A stretch of 64,000 nt of DNA from Litoditis marina. Lineage: Eukaryota > Nematoda > Chromadorea > Rhabditida > Rhabditidae. Positions 63,802 to 64,000 of the stretch are shown one piece after another. The notes beneath the pieces are model-generated. The model did no database searches. It worked only from the letters and a program-made list of their open reading frames with translations, and was not told where the DNA came from. Position numbers and translations under genes: made by a program. The number at the start of each line of letters is the position of its first letter. Within the stretch, counting starts at the first letter, position 1. The DNA is taken from the NCBI GenBank assembly GCA_964036275.1, contig OZ038440.1, positions 12,127,690 to 12,191,689 on the forward strand. The letters are read 5' to 3'.

Positions 63802-64000
63802 CTGGAAATAGAGAGAAAATTAGTGATGCGCCGAATAAGTGTAGAACATTTGTAATTTGCTCTGGGTCATATTTCGATACAACAAATATGATAATAATAC
63901 ATATCTATGTGTCAGATCCGTCAAGTTATCAAAAGTAAAATCACCTGGAATTTACAAATGATGTTATTTGCAGTATTCCTGTAAAACTTACTTGATAATT

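Noticed and set aside
63369..63938. 189-aa plus-strand frame
   Set aside because: The first part is antisense of the RGG exon and the rest has no family signature; the GC-rich RGG exon keeps the opposite strand open.

Overview
This is a eukaryotic, almost certainly invertebrate metazoan, nuclear window. Genes are split into many small exons (about 50-220 bp) with GT-AG introns of about 50 bp to 3 kb. Base composition is AT-leaning, and long AG, TA and CTAT microsatellites and short palindromic elements are common. The standard genetic code fits every gene. Every gene whose start lies in the window has a 3' splice site 0-41 nt upstream of its ATG. This suggests either widespread 5'UTR introns or a lineage that uses spliced-leader trans-splicing (flatworms, rotifers, nematodes, some tunicates and cnidarians). 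I cannot name the species.

Layout. 1-6000: a short unidentified coding end (+), the 5' half of an MGAT/DGAT2-type acyltransferase (-, 754-2065) and the 3' half of an LPGAT1-like acyltransferase (+, 3258-5453). 6000-13600 (-): a multi-exon gene joining an N-terminal NADAR domain to a long Arg/Ser- and Lys-rich tail. 14108-17741 (-): complete eIF5. 20539-22319 (-): small proline-rich, probably tail-anchored membrane protein. 24148-36395 (-): complete alpha-actinin with two interchangeable versions of one exon. 36.4-44.7 kb: about 8 kb of gene-poor, microsatellite-rich DNA. 44687-46607 (-): complete RNA polymerase III subunit RPC8 (POLR3H), with a tRNA-Thr-like sequence on the opposite strand in an intron. 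47134-61129 (-): TFIIIC subunit GTF3C3 with TPR repeats. 61992-63801 (-): 3' part of an RGG-box protein that continues beyond the window.

How the genes relate. GTF3C3 and POLR3H both serve RNA polymerase III. They are tandem on one strand, 526 bp apart, with no AATAAA or ATTAAA visible between them, and POLR3H begins exactly at a 3' splice site, so a trans-spliced operon is a fair hypothesis. The reading frame closes across all inferred introns of alpha-actinin (either isoform), eIF5 and POLR3H. In GTF3C3 it closes everywhere except one junction (57139/54038). The most unusual protein is the NADAR/RS fusion. The most unusual non-coding content is several palindromic repeat families and a 735-bp foldback next to a CRE-motif tandem array in one GTF3C3 intron.
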